From Ascidiaceihabitans sp047624005 (GTDB lineage: Bacteria > Pseudomonadota > Alphaproteobacteria > Rhodobacterales > Rhodobacteraceae): 64,000 nt of DNA. A program made the translations under genes and the position numbers. The notes beneath the pieces are model-generated. The model saw nothing but the letters and a program-made list of their open reading frames with translations. It was not told the origin of the DNA and made no database searches. Positions 36,001 through 43,937 of this stretch are shown piece after piece. The DNA lies in assembly GCA_047624005.1 (NCBI GenBank), contig JBLHPE010000009.1:1-64000 (forward strand), read 5' to 3'. Numbering within the stretch: the first letter of the stretch is position 1; every line of letters starts with the position of its first letter.

Positions 36001-36489
36001 TACTTGCTGCGGTTCCGTGCGCCAAAGCCTGCGGGTGCTGCGGGTGAATGGGCAACCACCCAATCCGAGTTGCCAAAGATCACAACAACCGCGCAGTTGA
36101 TCAAAGAAATCACGCTTCCTGGCCCTACAGGTGAATCCAATCGCCTTAGCAGCATGTCCTGCGCACCAATCTTGTGCATGGGTCCGGGGGCAAATGCGGC
36201 CGCGGCACAAGCACAAGCTGTCACAGCCTTGGGCGGCCAAGCTGTTGCAGCCACTGGCACCATAGCGCCGTCATTGCTCACCGACGGGCCAGCCTATGGC
36301 GGCATCATATGGTGGGGTGACACAGCCACCGCGCAAGCCATCGACAAGGCACTCGCCAAACGCACCGACGCGATCATGCCGTTGATCACTTCACAGCCCG
36401 ACGCAGGGCATGCGCATGAAGAACGTCACATCTGCATCGACACCACCGCATCGGGCGGTAACGCGGCCTTGCTGGGCGAGATCAGCTAA
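33094..36489 (+). CDS. putA: Bifunctional proline dehydrogenase / P5C dehydrogenase
   Basis: This 1131-residue PutA oxidises proline to glutamate at the membrane and in the cytoplasm. The FAD-dependent proline dehydrogenase barrel covers roughly residues 150-470 (e.g. GISVKLSALHPRYE, VRLVKGAYWDTEIK). The aldehyde dehydrogenase domain spans ~545-1000, with the general base in IAETGGLNAM and the nucleophile in SAGQRCSALRC. There is no N-terminal ribbon-helix-helix repressor domain, consistent with separate control by PutR. The start ATG follows GGAAAGGGACG. Electrons pass to quinone. Confidence 0.97.
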   Translation: MSNTLIHRIDENTYGDHAPVVDHLIALANLSEKDRKDIVAEAAKLVDRIRHEAAPGLMEVFLAEYGLSTDEGVALMCLAEALLRVPDADTIDALIEDKIAPSDWGKHLGKSASSLVNASTWALMLTGRVLDDDAPGPARHLHSALKRVGEPVIRAAVSRAMKEMGRQFVLGEDINSAMKRAAGMEKKGFTYSYDMLGEAARTEGDAKRYHLSYSRAISAIATACTHDDVRSNPGISVKLSALHPRYELAKRKDVLRNLTPRLRSLALLAKSAGMGLNIDAEEADRLGLSLEVIEAVVSEPALAGWDGFGVVVQAYGPRAETAIQALYDMAIKYDRKFMVRLVKGAYWDTEIKLAQTLGMEHFPVFTQKAQTDVSYIANARKLLGMTDRIYPQFATHNAHTVAAVLHMATDPQSYEFQRLHGMGEAMHTMVMQDNNTRCRIYAPVGAHRDLLAYLVRRLLENGANSSFVNQIVDEEVAPEIVAADPFDAVSTEGHPIPVGRDLYQPERTNSMGFDLAHAPTLSKVDTARAPFQTSQWAAAPLLNGTATPAASIAVINPADATDHVGTAQYASLKDVETAVANAKTWDAPVSERARILNTAADLYEANFGELFALLTREAGKSLLDCVAELREAVDFLRFYAAQATDEAPAGVALCISPWNFPLAIYSGQIGAALASGNAVLAKPAEQTSLMAHRTAQLLHQAGVPKHALQLLPGGGDIGGALTAQPNLNVVVFTGSTGTALRIRASLAANAPATSLIAETGGLNAMIVDSTALPEQAVAAIVESSFQSAGQRCSALRCLYIQEDIAPAFIKMLKGAMDALDVGQPWDIATDVGPVIDEQARAKIAAHITSHSADILHQLPTPEAGTFIAPTLIKVDGIADMKEEIFGPVLHLATYKSHELDAVIDAINATGYGLTFGLHTRIDDRVQHVSDRIMAGNVYINRNQIGAIVGSQPFGGTGLSGTGPKAGGPDYLLRFRAPKPAGAAGEWATTQSELPKITTTAQLIKEITLPGPTGESNRLSSMSCAPILCMGPGANAAAAQAQAVTALGGQAVAATGTIAPSLLTDGPAYGGIIWWGDTATAQAIDKALAKRTDAIMPLITSQPDAGHAHEERHICIDTTASGGNAALLGEIS

Positions 36490-36528
36490 CCCCTTGACCC
36501 TATCCCGCCAAAGCCTCAGCTTAGCGGG

Positions 36529-37266
36529 ATGTTACCAATTCGCGATCACAATCCGTCAGGGCGCACGCCCTATGTCACCTACGCGCTTATGGCCGCGAAC
36601 ATCCTGATATTCCTCAGCTATGTCGGGGCATTTTCGGATGCACGGGCGATAAGCGAGGTCTATTGGAACTGGGCCATGATCCCCGAACGGTTCAGCCGGG
36701 GTGAAGCCCCATACACCATGATCTCGTCCATGTTCCTGCACGGCGGATGGATGCATCTTGCAGGCAATATGCTGTTCCTATGGATTTTTGGGGACAATAT
36801 CGAGGACGAAATGGGTCATCTGCCCTACCTTGGCTTCTACCTCCTGACAGGGATCGCCGCAGGGCTGATCCACTACCTTTCAGCGCCCTATTCGAACGTA
36901 CCAACCGTGGGGGCCTCAGGTGCCATCGCTGGGGTCATGGGCGGCTATCTGTTGCTGTTCCCCAAAGCCAAGGTCGACATCCTGCTGATCTTGATCGTGT
37001 TCTTCCGGATCTTTCCAATCCCTGCTTGGATTATGTTGGTGGTGTGGTTCGCAATGCAGTTCTTTGGCGGCATCGGATCAAATCCGGAAACAGGCGGCGT
37101 GGCGTACTGGGCACACGCAGGTGGCTTCGTCGCAGGGATCATCTGCGCGATACCTGTTTGGTTAAAACGAGGTGGAACAGATTTCTGGAAAAACAACGAC
37201 TATCACCCACCTCACCCTGAAGCTGTCTATTCACGCAGCAGCATTCCAAGGGTCAAGAAACGATGA
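36529..37266 (+). CDS. Rhomboid family intramembrane serine protease
   Basis: This 245-residue membrane protein contains the rhomboid signatures HGGWMHLAGNMLFLWIFGDNIED and the nucleophile serine in GASGAIAGVMGG. The catalytic histidine is in AHAGGF (about residue 206). It cleaves membrane-protein substrates inside the bilayer. The ATG lies 39 bases after putA. Its TGA overlaps the start of the GFA gene (ATGA), so both may be read from the putA transcript. Confidence 0.93.
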   Translation: MLPIRDHNPSGRTPYVTYALMAANILIFLSYVGAFSDARAISEVYWNWAMIPERFSRGEAPYTMISSMFLHGGWMHLAGNMLFLWIFGDNIEDEMGHLPYLGFYLLTGIAAGLIHYLSAPYSNVPTVGASGAIAGVMGGYLLLFPKAKVDILLILIVFFRIFPIPAWIMLVVWFAMQFFGGIGSNPETGGVAYWAHAGGFVAGIICAIPVWLKRGGTDFWKNNDYHPPHPEAVYSRSSIPRVKKR

Positions 37267-37652
37267 AAATCACCGCCACCTGCCACTGCGGCGCAATCGA
37301 ACTGACAGGCGATGCGCCAAACGGATACGAAGACGCTGCACGTTGTAATTGTTCGTTCTGCAAACGGCGACAAGCTGGCAACATCGGGGTGACTTCAGCA
37401 ACTCTGAAAATCACCAAAGGCGTCGACAACCTTGGGCTTTACAGCTTTGGAACCCACACAGCACAACACTATTTCTGCAGAACCTACGGAATTTACACGC
37501 ATCACCGAACACGCTCCAATCCCCTGATGTGCGGCGTGAACCTAGGATGTATCGACGCGACACATCCCCTTGACCACGAACCAATCACATGGCGCGATGG
37601 TATACCCCCCCTCAGACCGATAACCGCCGCCCTCGTTCATTTTGCTAAGTAA
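37263..37652 (+). CDS. GFA/CENP-V family zinc protein with one cysteine replaced
   Basis: This 129-residue protein is of the glutathione-dependent formaldehyde-activating (GFA) fold. CHCG near residue 7 and CNCSFCKR at ~28 supply most zinc ligands. The later CxxCG motif, normally FCKTCGIYTHH, here reads FCRTYGIYTHH (TAC in place of TGC), so one ligand cysteine is lost. Activity may be reduced or the protein may bind a single zinc. The start overlaps the rhomboid stop. Confidence 0.8.
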   Translation: MKITATCHCGAIELTGDAPNGYEDAARCNCSFCKRRQAGNIGVTSATLKITKGVDNLGLYSFGTHTAQHYFCRTYGIYTHHRTRSNPLMCGVNLGCIDATHPLDHEPITWRDGIPPLRPITAALVHFAK

Positions 37653-37696
37653 ACTCCGGGGGAGACGCGCCTGCGCGGCGGGGGCAGCGCCCCAAA

Positions 37697-37725
37697 TAAA
37701 AAAGGCCCCGCATCACAGCGAGGCC
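37697..37725 (-). terminator. Rho-independent terminator of the inositol monophosphatase gene
   Basis: On the minus strand GGCCTCGC-TGTGAT-GCGGGGCC is followed by TTTTTT. It lies about 20 bases after the suhB-like stop. A small GGGGC-AGC-GCCCC hairpin lies next to it at 37681-37693. Confidence 0.85.
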
Positions 37726-37747
37726 AACTTTAGCATTTCAAGTAAGA

Positions 37748-38536
37748 TCAAGACTTACGAATAATCTTAGTCAAATGACCAAACAACGGCTCATTTGCGC
37801 AAATGATCTCGCCGTCCTCGATAATATTGCCATTCGGGTTCAACGGCTCAACCAAGCCACCAGCTTCACGGACAATCAACGAACCAGCCGCGATATCCCA
37901 TGAATTCAAGCGACGTTCCCAATACCCGTCATAGCGACCAGCAGCGACATAAGCTAAATCCAATGCAGCAGATCCCCAGCGACGTACGCCAGCAACCGCA
38001 GGCATCAAACGGGCCAATTCTTGCAATGTCACTGGCAAATCGGAACGGCCACCAAACGGCAAACCCGTTGCAAACACAGCCTCGATCATCTTGATCCGGC
38101 CAGACACGCGCATACGGCTGTCGTTCATCCAAGCGCCCGTGCCTTTTTCAGCAAAAAACATTTCATCCTTGGCAGGGTCAAACACAACGCCCGCAACGAT
38201 TTGGCCTTTATGCTCTAAAGCGATCGAAACTGCCCAGTGCGGCAATCCGTGTAAAAAGTTAGTCGTGCCATCTAGCGGATCAACAATCCAACGACGTGTC
38301 GGATCGGCTCCTGCTTCTTCGCCACCTTCTTCGGCAATCCAGCCGTAAGTGGGGCGTGCACCCATTAATTCGTCTTTAATAATCTTCTCAGCGGCAATGT
38401 CTGCCTTGCTGACAAAATCACCAGCCCCCTTCATCGACACCTGAAGGTTCTCGACCTCGCGAAAGTCTTTGACCAGGGCACGGCCAGCTTTGCGGGCGGC
38501 TTTGATCATGATGTTTAGGTTTGCGCTGCCGATCAT
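37748..38536 (-). CDS. suhB: Inositol monophosphatase family protein (SuhB-like)
   Basis: The ATG at 38536 (MIGSANLNIMIKAARKAG) is preceded by GGAGT and gives 262 residues, the family norm. Metal sites are seen in EEGGEE (about residue 73) and WIVDPLDGTTNFLHG (about 87-100). The C-terminal motif WDIAAGSLIVREAGG completes the set. It hydrolyses inositol-1-phosphate or related phosphates with Mg2+, and SuhB also binds ribosomal RNA regulation factors in other bacteria. It is a single-gene unit with its own terminator. Confidence 0.93.
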   Translation of the reverse strand: MIGSANLNIMIKAARKAGRALVKDFREVENLQVSMKGAGDFVSKADIAAEKIIKDELMGARPTYGWIAEEGGEEAGADPTRRWIVDPLDGTTNFLHGLPHWAVSIALEHKGQIVAGVVFDPAKDEMFFAEKGTGAWMNDSRMRVSGRIKMIEAVFATGLPFGGRSDLPVTLQELARLMPAVAGVRRWGSAALDLAYVAAGRYDGYWERRLNSWDIAAGSLIVREAGGLVEPLNPNGNIIEDGEIICANEPLFGHLTKIIRKS

Positions 38537-38694
38537 GGCGGGGACTCCTGCAAGGATTAAGCCCGCGCTATACGACCTACTGTGTGGCTTGCCAAGGGGT
38601 GACTCCCCCCTAGCCTGCGGAACACGCACGTAGCGTCACAACTTGCCAGCGCGTCCATTCAACGCCACGCTCATCACAAATAGGGAGAACGCAC

Positions 38695-39735
38695 ATGACT
38701 GAACAAATGCAACGCATCACATTGGCAGGCCGCCCAACCGGCGCACCTGCCCCAGAACACTTTGGTTTTGAGACCTTGGACGTCCCGACACCGGGTGAGG
38801 GAGAGATTTTGGTTCGCGTCCATTACATGTCCTTAGACCCTTACATGCGCGGACGCATGGACGACGGCAAAAGCTACGCCGCCCCCGTCCCAATCGGTGG
38901 CCCAATGGAAGGTGGATCAGTTGGCGAAGTCATCGCATCAAATTCATCAGCCTTCAAAGCTGGCGATTTTGCATTCGGTCCGTTTGGCTGGGCAACACAT
39001 GCAACCGCAGACGCCCGCATGTGCCGCAAAGTTGATCCAGCCGAGGGTCCAATAACCGCGTCCCTTGGTGTGCTTGGCATGCCTGGCTTCACAGGCTGGT
39101 ACGGCCTGATGGAATACGGTCGCCCAAAAGCTGGCGAAACATTGGTCGTTGCCGCAGCCACCGGTCCCGTTGGATCAATGGTTGGTCAGGTCGCCAAATC
39201 CTTGGGCCTAAAAACAGTCGGCATCGCTGGCGGCGCAGCCAAATGCAAAATGGCTGTCGATGTCTTCGGCTTTGACGCCTGCATCGATCACCGCGCTTAT
39301 GATGACGCACGTTCCTTGCGCGCTGCGGTTAAAGAAGCCTGTGGCGGCGGAATCGACATCTACTTCGAAAACGTTGGCGGCAAAGTGCTTGAAGCCGTGA
39401 TCCCGCTGATGAAACCACACGGTCGCATTCCGATCTGTGGCATGATCAGCTGGTATAACGCTGGCGGCCTTGGCGCTGGTGCTAAGGACGAGGGCATCAC
39501 CGCCCCCGCACTGTGGCGCAACATTCTAGTCAACTTTATCTCAGTCAACGGTTTCATCATCTCGAACCACTGGGGGGACTTCCCCAAGTTCATGAAAGAA
39601 ATCGCGCCAAAAGTTGCCTCCGGTGACATCAAAGTGGTTGAGGACATTGCTGAGGGTCTGGAGAACGCGCCAGCCGCCTTCATGGGCTTGCTGGAAGGTA
39701 AGAATGTCGGCAAGCAGATCGTTAAAGTGATCTAA
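38695..39735 (+). CDS. NADPH-dependent medium-chain reductase (CurA-like)
   Basis: This 346-residue protein is of the zinc-independent medium-chain dehydrogenase/reductase group (prostaglandin/leukotriene reductase and CurA types). The N-terminal substrate domain has HYMSLDPYMRGRM, the Rossmann fold AAATGPVGSMVGQVAKSLG (~150), and then DIYFENVGGKVLEA. It reduces activated carbon-carbon double bonds, probably in aldehydes or ketones. The ATG follows AGGGAG. It is divergent from suhB and ends at the hairpin at 39742. Confidence 0.92.
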   Translation: MTEQMQRITLAGRPTGAPAPEHFGFETLDVPTPGEGEILVRVHYMSLDPYMRGRMDDGKSYAAPVPIGGPMEGGSVGEVIASNSSAFKAGDFAFGPFGWATHATADARMCRKVDPAEGPITASLGVLGMPGFTGWYGLMEYGRPKAGETLVVAAATGPVGSMVGQVAKSLGLKTVGIAGGAAKCKMAVDVFGFDACIDHRAYDDARSLRAAVKEACGGGIDIYFENVGGKVLEAVIPLMKPHGRIPICGMISWYNAGGLGAGAKDEGITAPALWRNILVNFISVNGFIISNHWGDFPKFMKEIAPKVASGDIKVVEDIAEGLENAPAAFMGLLEGKNVGKQIVKVI

Positions 39736-39741
39736 AACCAT

Positions 39742-39774
39742 TTTGGTCGGTGTATGTTTGATGCACCGACCAAA
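39742..39774 (+). terminator. Hairpin after the CurA-like gene
   Basis: TTTGGTCGGTG pairs perfectly with CACCGACCAAA (11 bp) across an 11-base loop. It begins seven bases after the stop codon. Confidence 0.7.
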
Positions 39775-39864
39775 TACCTACGCGATACCGACGTAATACC
39801 GACGTTGGTTTTTGCTCCTAATCTCACTTTACATTGCCGACGCTCTAAGTTGGTATAGCGCATT

Positions 39865-40452
39865 ATGAGCGCATCCATCCCCCTTATCATTTTCGCCCTC
39901 GTTGGCCTGTTCTCCCCCGGTCCAAACGTCGTGATGTTAACCGCGTCTGGCGCACGTTTCGGGTTTCGCGCGACCCTGCCCCATTTGCTAGGCGTGCCCA
40001 TAGGAACAGGGTTGATTGCTGCCGCCAGCGCACTGGGTCTAAGCGCCATATTACTGGCCGCACCTAACCTGAAATTGGCCTTCCAAATCCTGGCGGCATT
40101 GTGGATTTTGTGGCTGGCATACAAGACTGCCCAAGCAGGACGTGCAGGCAAAGCCGAAGACCGTGGCCGTCCCTTTCGTTTTCACGAAGCAATCCTATTT
40201 CAGGCAATAAATCCAAAGGTTTGGGCAATAACACTAGCCGCTTCTGCCGGCTTTGGCATCGGCCTTTCAGCACCCCTTGAAGCCCTACGACTGCTCATCG
40301 TATTCAGCGCAGTCAACTTAGGTGTTTGCCTGTTTTGGACCACGATCGGCCATTTGCTTTCTGGCTTCCTAAACTCAGAACGCGTCTGGCGCGGTTTTAT
40401 GACGACGATGGCCATTGTCATGGCCGCAACCGTGGTCTTAATATTCCTCTAA
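39865..40452 (+). CDS. LysE/RhtB family amino-acid exporter
   Basis: This 195-residue membrane protein with six hydrophobic segments begins with the family signature FALVGLFSPGPNVVMLTASGARFG. It exports small amino acids or their analogues. Its TAA overlaps the TAG of the leftward metR gene by CTAA (40449-40452). Two 10-base direct repeats ATACCGACGT, one helical turn apart, lie upstream at 39785-39805. Confidence 0.9.
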   Translation: MSASIPLIIFALVGLFSPGPNVVMLTASGARFGFRATLPHLLGVPIGTGLIAAASALGLSAILLAAPNLKLAFQILAALWILWLAYKTAQAGRAGKAEDRGRPFRFHEAILFQAINPKVWAITLAASAGFGIGLSAPLEALRLLIVFSAVNLGVCLFWTTIGHLLSGFLNSERVWRGFMTTMAIVMAATVVLIFL

Positions 40453-41354
40453 ACGTCCTGTAATTTACGCGCTTCAACCCGCGCCAATTCAATTAAACGC
40501 TTCATATAAGGCTTGTCCTTTTCATCCGCGCGGATGGCCGCATAAAGACGTCGCGTAATGCCCTCTTTCGTCAACGGACGGGTCACATAATCCGAGGAAT
40601 ACTTGACCTCCCGCACGACCCAATCCGGCAGCACCGACACCCCCCGATTTGAGGCAACAAGCAACAAAATGACGGCCGTCAATTCAGCCTGACGGACAGC
40701 TTTTGGTTCGACCTTTGCAGGGATCAAAAGTTGGCTAAACACATCCAAACGGGTACGTTCAACGGGATAAGTAATCAACGTCTCACCGCGAAAATCTTTG
40801 GCTTCGATATATTCCTTTTGCGCAAGTGGATGATCTTTAGATGCCACGAAAACCGGCGCATAATCAAAGAGTTCTATGAACTCGACCCCTGCGATTTCTT
40901 CTGGATCAGAAGACACAACAAGATCAACTTCTTCCTTCATCAACGCAGGCAATGCATCAAACGCAAGGCCCGGACGGATATCAACGTCGACGTCCATCCA
41001 GTCACGCCGGAATTGCTCAAGCACCGGAAACAACCACTCGAAACATGCGTGACATTCAATCGCAATATGCATGCGCCCCGACTTGCCGTCACGAAGCCCC
41101 GTGAACTCCGCCAACGTGGCTTCGATCTGCGGCAAAACCTGATCAGCCAGACGCAACAAACGCATACCCGCAGCAGACAATCGCAACGGCTTAGAACGAC
41201 GTACAAACAGCTCAACTCCCGCCTGATCCTCAAGCCCCTTAACCTGATGGCTCAGCGCGCTTTGCGTGACGTGCAACTGATCCGCAGCCTTCGCCAACCC
41301 CCCAGTTTCATGGATGGCTTTGATCGTGCGAAGGTGGCGAAACTCGATATGCAT
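40449..41354 (-). CDS. metR: LysR-family regulator, probably MetR
   Basis: The chosen start is ATG 41354 (MHIEFRHLRTIKAIHETGG), giving 301 residues; an ATG at 41396 would add a 14-residue leader. The helix-turn-helix includes LAKAADQLHVTQSALSHQVKGLE. It is divergent from metF, the classic metR position. The intervening 91 bases hold a TGAA-N5-TTCA box (41383-41395) that matches the enterobacterial MetR consensus. It should activate methionine-synthesis genes with homocysteine as effector. Confidence 0.88.
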   Translation of the reverse strand: MHIEFRHLRTIKAIHETGGLAKAADQLHVTQSALSHQVKGLEDQAGVELFVRRSKPLRLSAAGMRLLRLADQVLPQIEATLAEFTGLRDGKSGRMHIAIECHACFEWLFPVLEQFRRDWMDVDVDIRPGLAFDALPALMKEEVDLVVSSDPEEIAGVEFIELFDYAPVFVASKDHPLAQKEYIEAKDFRGETLITYPVERTRLDVFSQLLIPAKVEPKAVRQAELTAVILLLVASNRGVSVLPDWVVREVKYSSDYVTRPLTKEGITRRLYAAIRADEKDKPYMKRLIELARVEARKLQDV

Positions 41355-41382
41355 ATGAAACTCATGTTTATCTTGAAAGTTA

Positions 41383-41395
41383 TGAAATTGTTTCA
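41383..41395. promoter_or_regulatory. MetR box
   Basis: TGAAATTGTTTCA fits TGAANNTNNTTCA exactly and is flanked by AT to give ATGAAATTGTTTCAT, a 15-base dyad. It lies 28 bases beyond the chosen metR start and 50 bases upstream of the metF start, in the shared promoter gap. Confidence 0.7.
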
Positions 41396-41445
41396 TGTTT
41401 GGGTTTGTGCGACAAGGGTAAAATCAGATCATATAGGAGATCCAA

Positions 41446-42312
41446 ATGCCCGTCCCTAACGTTTCATTCGAAGTGTTCCCGCCAAAATCCATAGACGCCT
41501 CTTTCCGGCTCTGGGACACGGCGCAGGTATTGGCACCCTTGGGTCCTCGTTTCTTTTCCGTGACTTACGGGGCTGGTGGTTCCGATCAGCACCTGACACA
41601 TGACGCCGCACAAACGTTGCACCGGACGTCTGGTCATAAAGTTGCTGCGCATTTGACATGTGTGGGCGCATCAAAAGCCGATGTCCTTGGCACAGCCAAT
41701 AAGTTTGCGAATGCTGGCATTACCGACATCGTCGCACTACGCGGTGACCCAAGCCAAGGGTCCAGCACATTTACGCCTCATCCCGAAGGCTTCAAAGACA
41801 GTTGCGACCTCATTTCCGCGCTTGCAGACACAAACAAGTTCAACATCCGGGTTGGTGCCTATCCTGACGTCCATCCAGATGCGACCTCAGCCAAGCAAAA
41901 CATTGATTGGTTAAAAGCAAAAATTGACGCTGGTGCTTGCGAAGCCCTGACACAATTCTTCTTCGAGGCTGAATCCTTCCTTCGTTTCCGCGATGCCTGC
42001 GCAGATGCTAGTATCACAGCCCCCATTACCCCTGGAATCTTGCCGATATCCAACTGGAACAGCGCACGTAAGTTTGCTGAAAAATGTGGCACGCATATCC
42101 CGAATGAATTGGCGCAGACCTTTGATAAAGCCACGCGCGACGGGCGCACAGATCTGCTGTCAGTCGCACAGTGTACTGAACTGTGTGACGATCTGATGTG
42201 CGAAGGTGTCAAAGATCTGCACTTCTACACACTTAACCGCCCGGACCTGACCCGTGATGTGTGTCATGCACTTGGCGTCACGCAGGCCAGCAGCATTCGC
42301 AACGTCGCGTAA
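41446..42312 (+). CDS. metF: 5,10-methylenetetrahydrofolate reductase
   Basis: This 288-residue flavoprotein reduces methylene-THF to methyl-THF for methionine synthesis. The start ATG follows AGGAGATC. Family signatures are VSFEVFPPKS at the start, FFSVTYGAGGS (about 40), ITDIVALRGDPS (~98), then ALTQFFFEAESFLRFRD and PGILPISNWNS. It is controlled by the divergent MetR. Confidence 0.96.
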   Translation: MPVPNVSFEVFPPKSIDASFRLWDTAQVLAPLGPRFFSVTYGAGGSDQHLTHDAAQTLHRTSGHKVAAHLTCVGASKADVLGTANKFANAGITDIVALRGDPSQGSSTFTPHPEGFKDSCDLISALADTNKFNIRVGAYPDVHPDATSAKQNIDWLKAKIDAGACEALTQFFFEAESFLRFRDACADASITAPITPGILPISNWNSARKFAEKCGTHIPNELAQTFDKATRDGRTDLLSVAQCTELCDDLMCEGVKDLHFYTLNRPDLTRDVCHALGVTQASSIRNVA

Positions 42313-42372
42313 CCCTTGCCGCCAATTGGCGGGGTTTCTACCGTTGGGCATCCTTTGCCCGACGGAGTTATT

Positions 42373-42861
42373 ATGATCAAACACGCACTTTCCCCCGCCG
42401 ACCTTCTGAGTACCAACGAGGTTCTTGCGATGTCAGGGCTAGAATTCATGCAAGGGATTCTAAACGGCGAAAACCCTGCACCCCCAATCGGGGCGACAAT
42501 GGGCTATGCGCTGCACGATGTTGCAGACGGGCGTGTTGTGTTTCGTGGCACACCTGAATTCAATGTAACCAACCCGATGGGCACTGTGCATGGTGGTTGG
42601 TATGGCACCTTGTTGGACAGCGCCATGGCCTGCGCAATCATGACACGTGTCCCGCGCGGTTCAGTCTATACGACCTTGGAATATAAGATAAATATTATCC
42701 GTTCGGTGCCAATTGGCACGACCATTGATTGCATTGGCACTGTGGATCATGCAGGCCGTTCAACTGGTGTGGCAACTGGTGAAATTCGCGGTGTTGAGGA
42801 TGGTAAGTTGTACGCAACGGGATCAACAACCTGCATCATTATGGCCATTGCCAAACCCTAA
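42373..42861 (+). CDS. PaaI-type hotdog thioesterase
   Basis: The ATG at 42373 has GGAG seven bases upstream and gives 162 residues. The hotdog core is NPMGTVHGGWYGTLLDSAMACAI, with the catalytic HGG motif. It hydrolyses acyl-CoA or aryl-CoA thioesters. It is 60 bases after metF and convergent with the DUF2235 gene, sharing CTAA as overlapping stops (42858-42861). Confidence 0.88.
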   Translation: MIKHALSPADLLSTNEVLAMSGLEFMQGILNGENPAPPIGATMGYALHDVADGRVVFRGTPEFNVTNPMGTVHGGWYGTLLDSAMACAIMTRVPRGSVYTTLEYKINIIRSVPIGTTIDCIGTVDHAGRSTGVATGEIRGVEDGKLYATGSTTCIIMAIAKP

Positions 42862-43937
42862 CCCACCGATTGTCGTAGTCGACCTAACCATGATCGCGTT
42901 TGCGGCTCAGGATCCTGTGCTAGACTTGGGTGGATCCGCTCTGAGGGATCAAGACCAACGTTTCGTGGTTTACGCGTAATAAAAACACGACCGTAGCCGC
43001 TCCATGTTCCTGTGGCTGGCGCAGTTGGGTCTTGGGGGAAACGGCCTTGCCAACAGTTGGGCAACGGCAAATTATGGCTCTGCGCCTTTTCCAACATCCA
43101 GACCAGCGGGATATTGGAAAGCGGCCTAGACTGGTGATTGCCCCCCAATTCCCCGCCCACATCGCCGTGCGCACCGCGAAACCACATTTGCTCCATATGG
43201 CCTGTCCATTTGGGATCAGTCTCCCACATGATCGGCTTGTAGGCGACGCGTGTCTCGTGACGGGCCAATGCGTGATATCCGTTTTTGATCGAAGGTCCTA
43301 TTGCGTGGCTGTGAAATGCATGTTTTGCTACACTAAGGCGCCATAAAACGGGGGCGTTGATACCCAAAGATTTGACAGTATCCCATACGCCAACCATCTC
43401 GATTTCAATGTTTTCATGACAATATGCCTCACGAAAAACTGAGGATGCTTCGCTTTTTGGGGAACGTTCGTAATGGCGATATGCATCGCGAATACGCCGC
43501 TCAGTGGCCTGATCATTACGCAATAAGCCGACCATATCAATAACGCCCGAAAGAGACCGCACCGCATAAGCCCCCCGTGAAAAGCCCATCAGGAATATTC
43601 GATCCCCAGGGTGATAACGTGACGCTAGATAACCATAAGCGCGACGAATTTGACGGTTTATACCGCGCCCCATCAATACATCACCTGCACGACGCCAATG
43701 CGACCATTGAAGCCCGTGTTCGTAATACACAGACACTTGGCTGCCCATCTCGGATAACAATTTATACGTCAAACCCGCGTTGGTCTCACGCCCAGCTTCA
43801 AGCGAGGACATCGTACCATCCAAAATGATCACATGAATCGTCGGTCCACGAACAGGTGGCGCGACTTCAGGTGCGCCCCGTCCAAAATGGTCCACAAGCC
43901 ATGTGGCAATTCGCTTATTCAGCGGCGATAGGCGCAT
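42858..43937 (-). CDS. DUF2235 alpha/beta-hydrolase (phospholipase-like)
   Basis: The ATG at 43937 (MRLSPLNKRIATWL) gives about 359 residues. The DUF2235 features are IHVIILDGTMSS at the start of the fold, GDRIFLMGFSRGAYAVRSLSG with the GxSxG nucleophile, and WFRGAHGDVGGEL carrying the histidine and aspartate. Related T6SS lipase effectors exist, but no secretion genes are nearby. The start lies inside the last 23 bases of the upstream molybdoprotein gene, so the two may be co-translated. Confidence 0.85.
   Translation of the reverse strand: MRLSPLNKRIATWLVDHFGRGAPEVAPPVRGPTIHVIILDGTMSSLEAGRETNAGLTYKLLSEMGSQVSVYYEHGLQWSHWRRAGDVLMGRGINRQIRRAYGYLASRYHPGDRIFLMGFSRGAYAVRSLSGVIDMVGLLRNDQATERRIRDAYRHYERSPKSEASSVFREAYCHENIEIEMVGVWDTVKSLGINAPVLWRLSVAKHAFHSHAIGPSIKNGYHALARHETRVAYKPIMWETDPKWTGHMEQMWFRGAHGDVGGELGGNHQSRPLSNIPLVWMLEKAQSHNLPLPNCWQGRFPQDPTAPATGTWSGYGRVFITRKPRNVGLDPSERIHPSLAQDPEPQTRSWLGRLRQSVG

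Noticed and set aside
35377..36240. Long antisense open frame inside putA
   Set aside because: It is a shadow of the putA coding frame with no family features.
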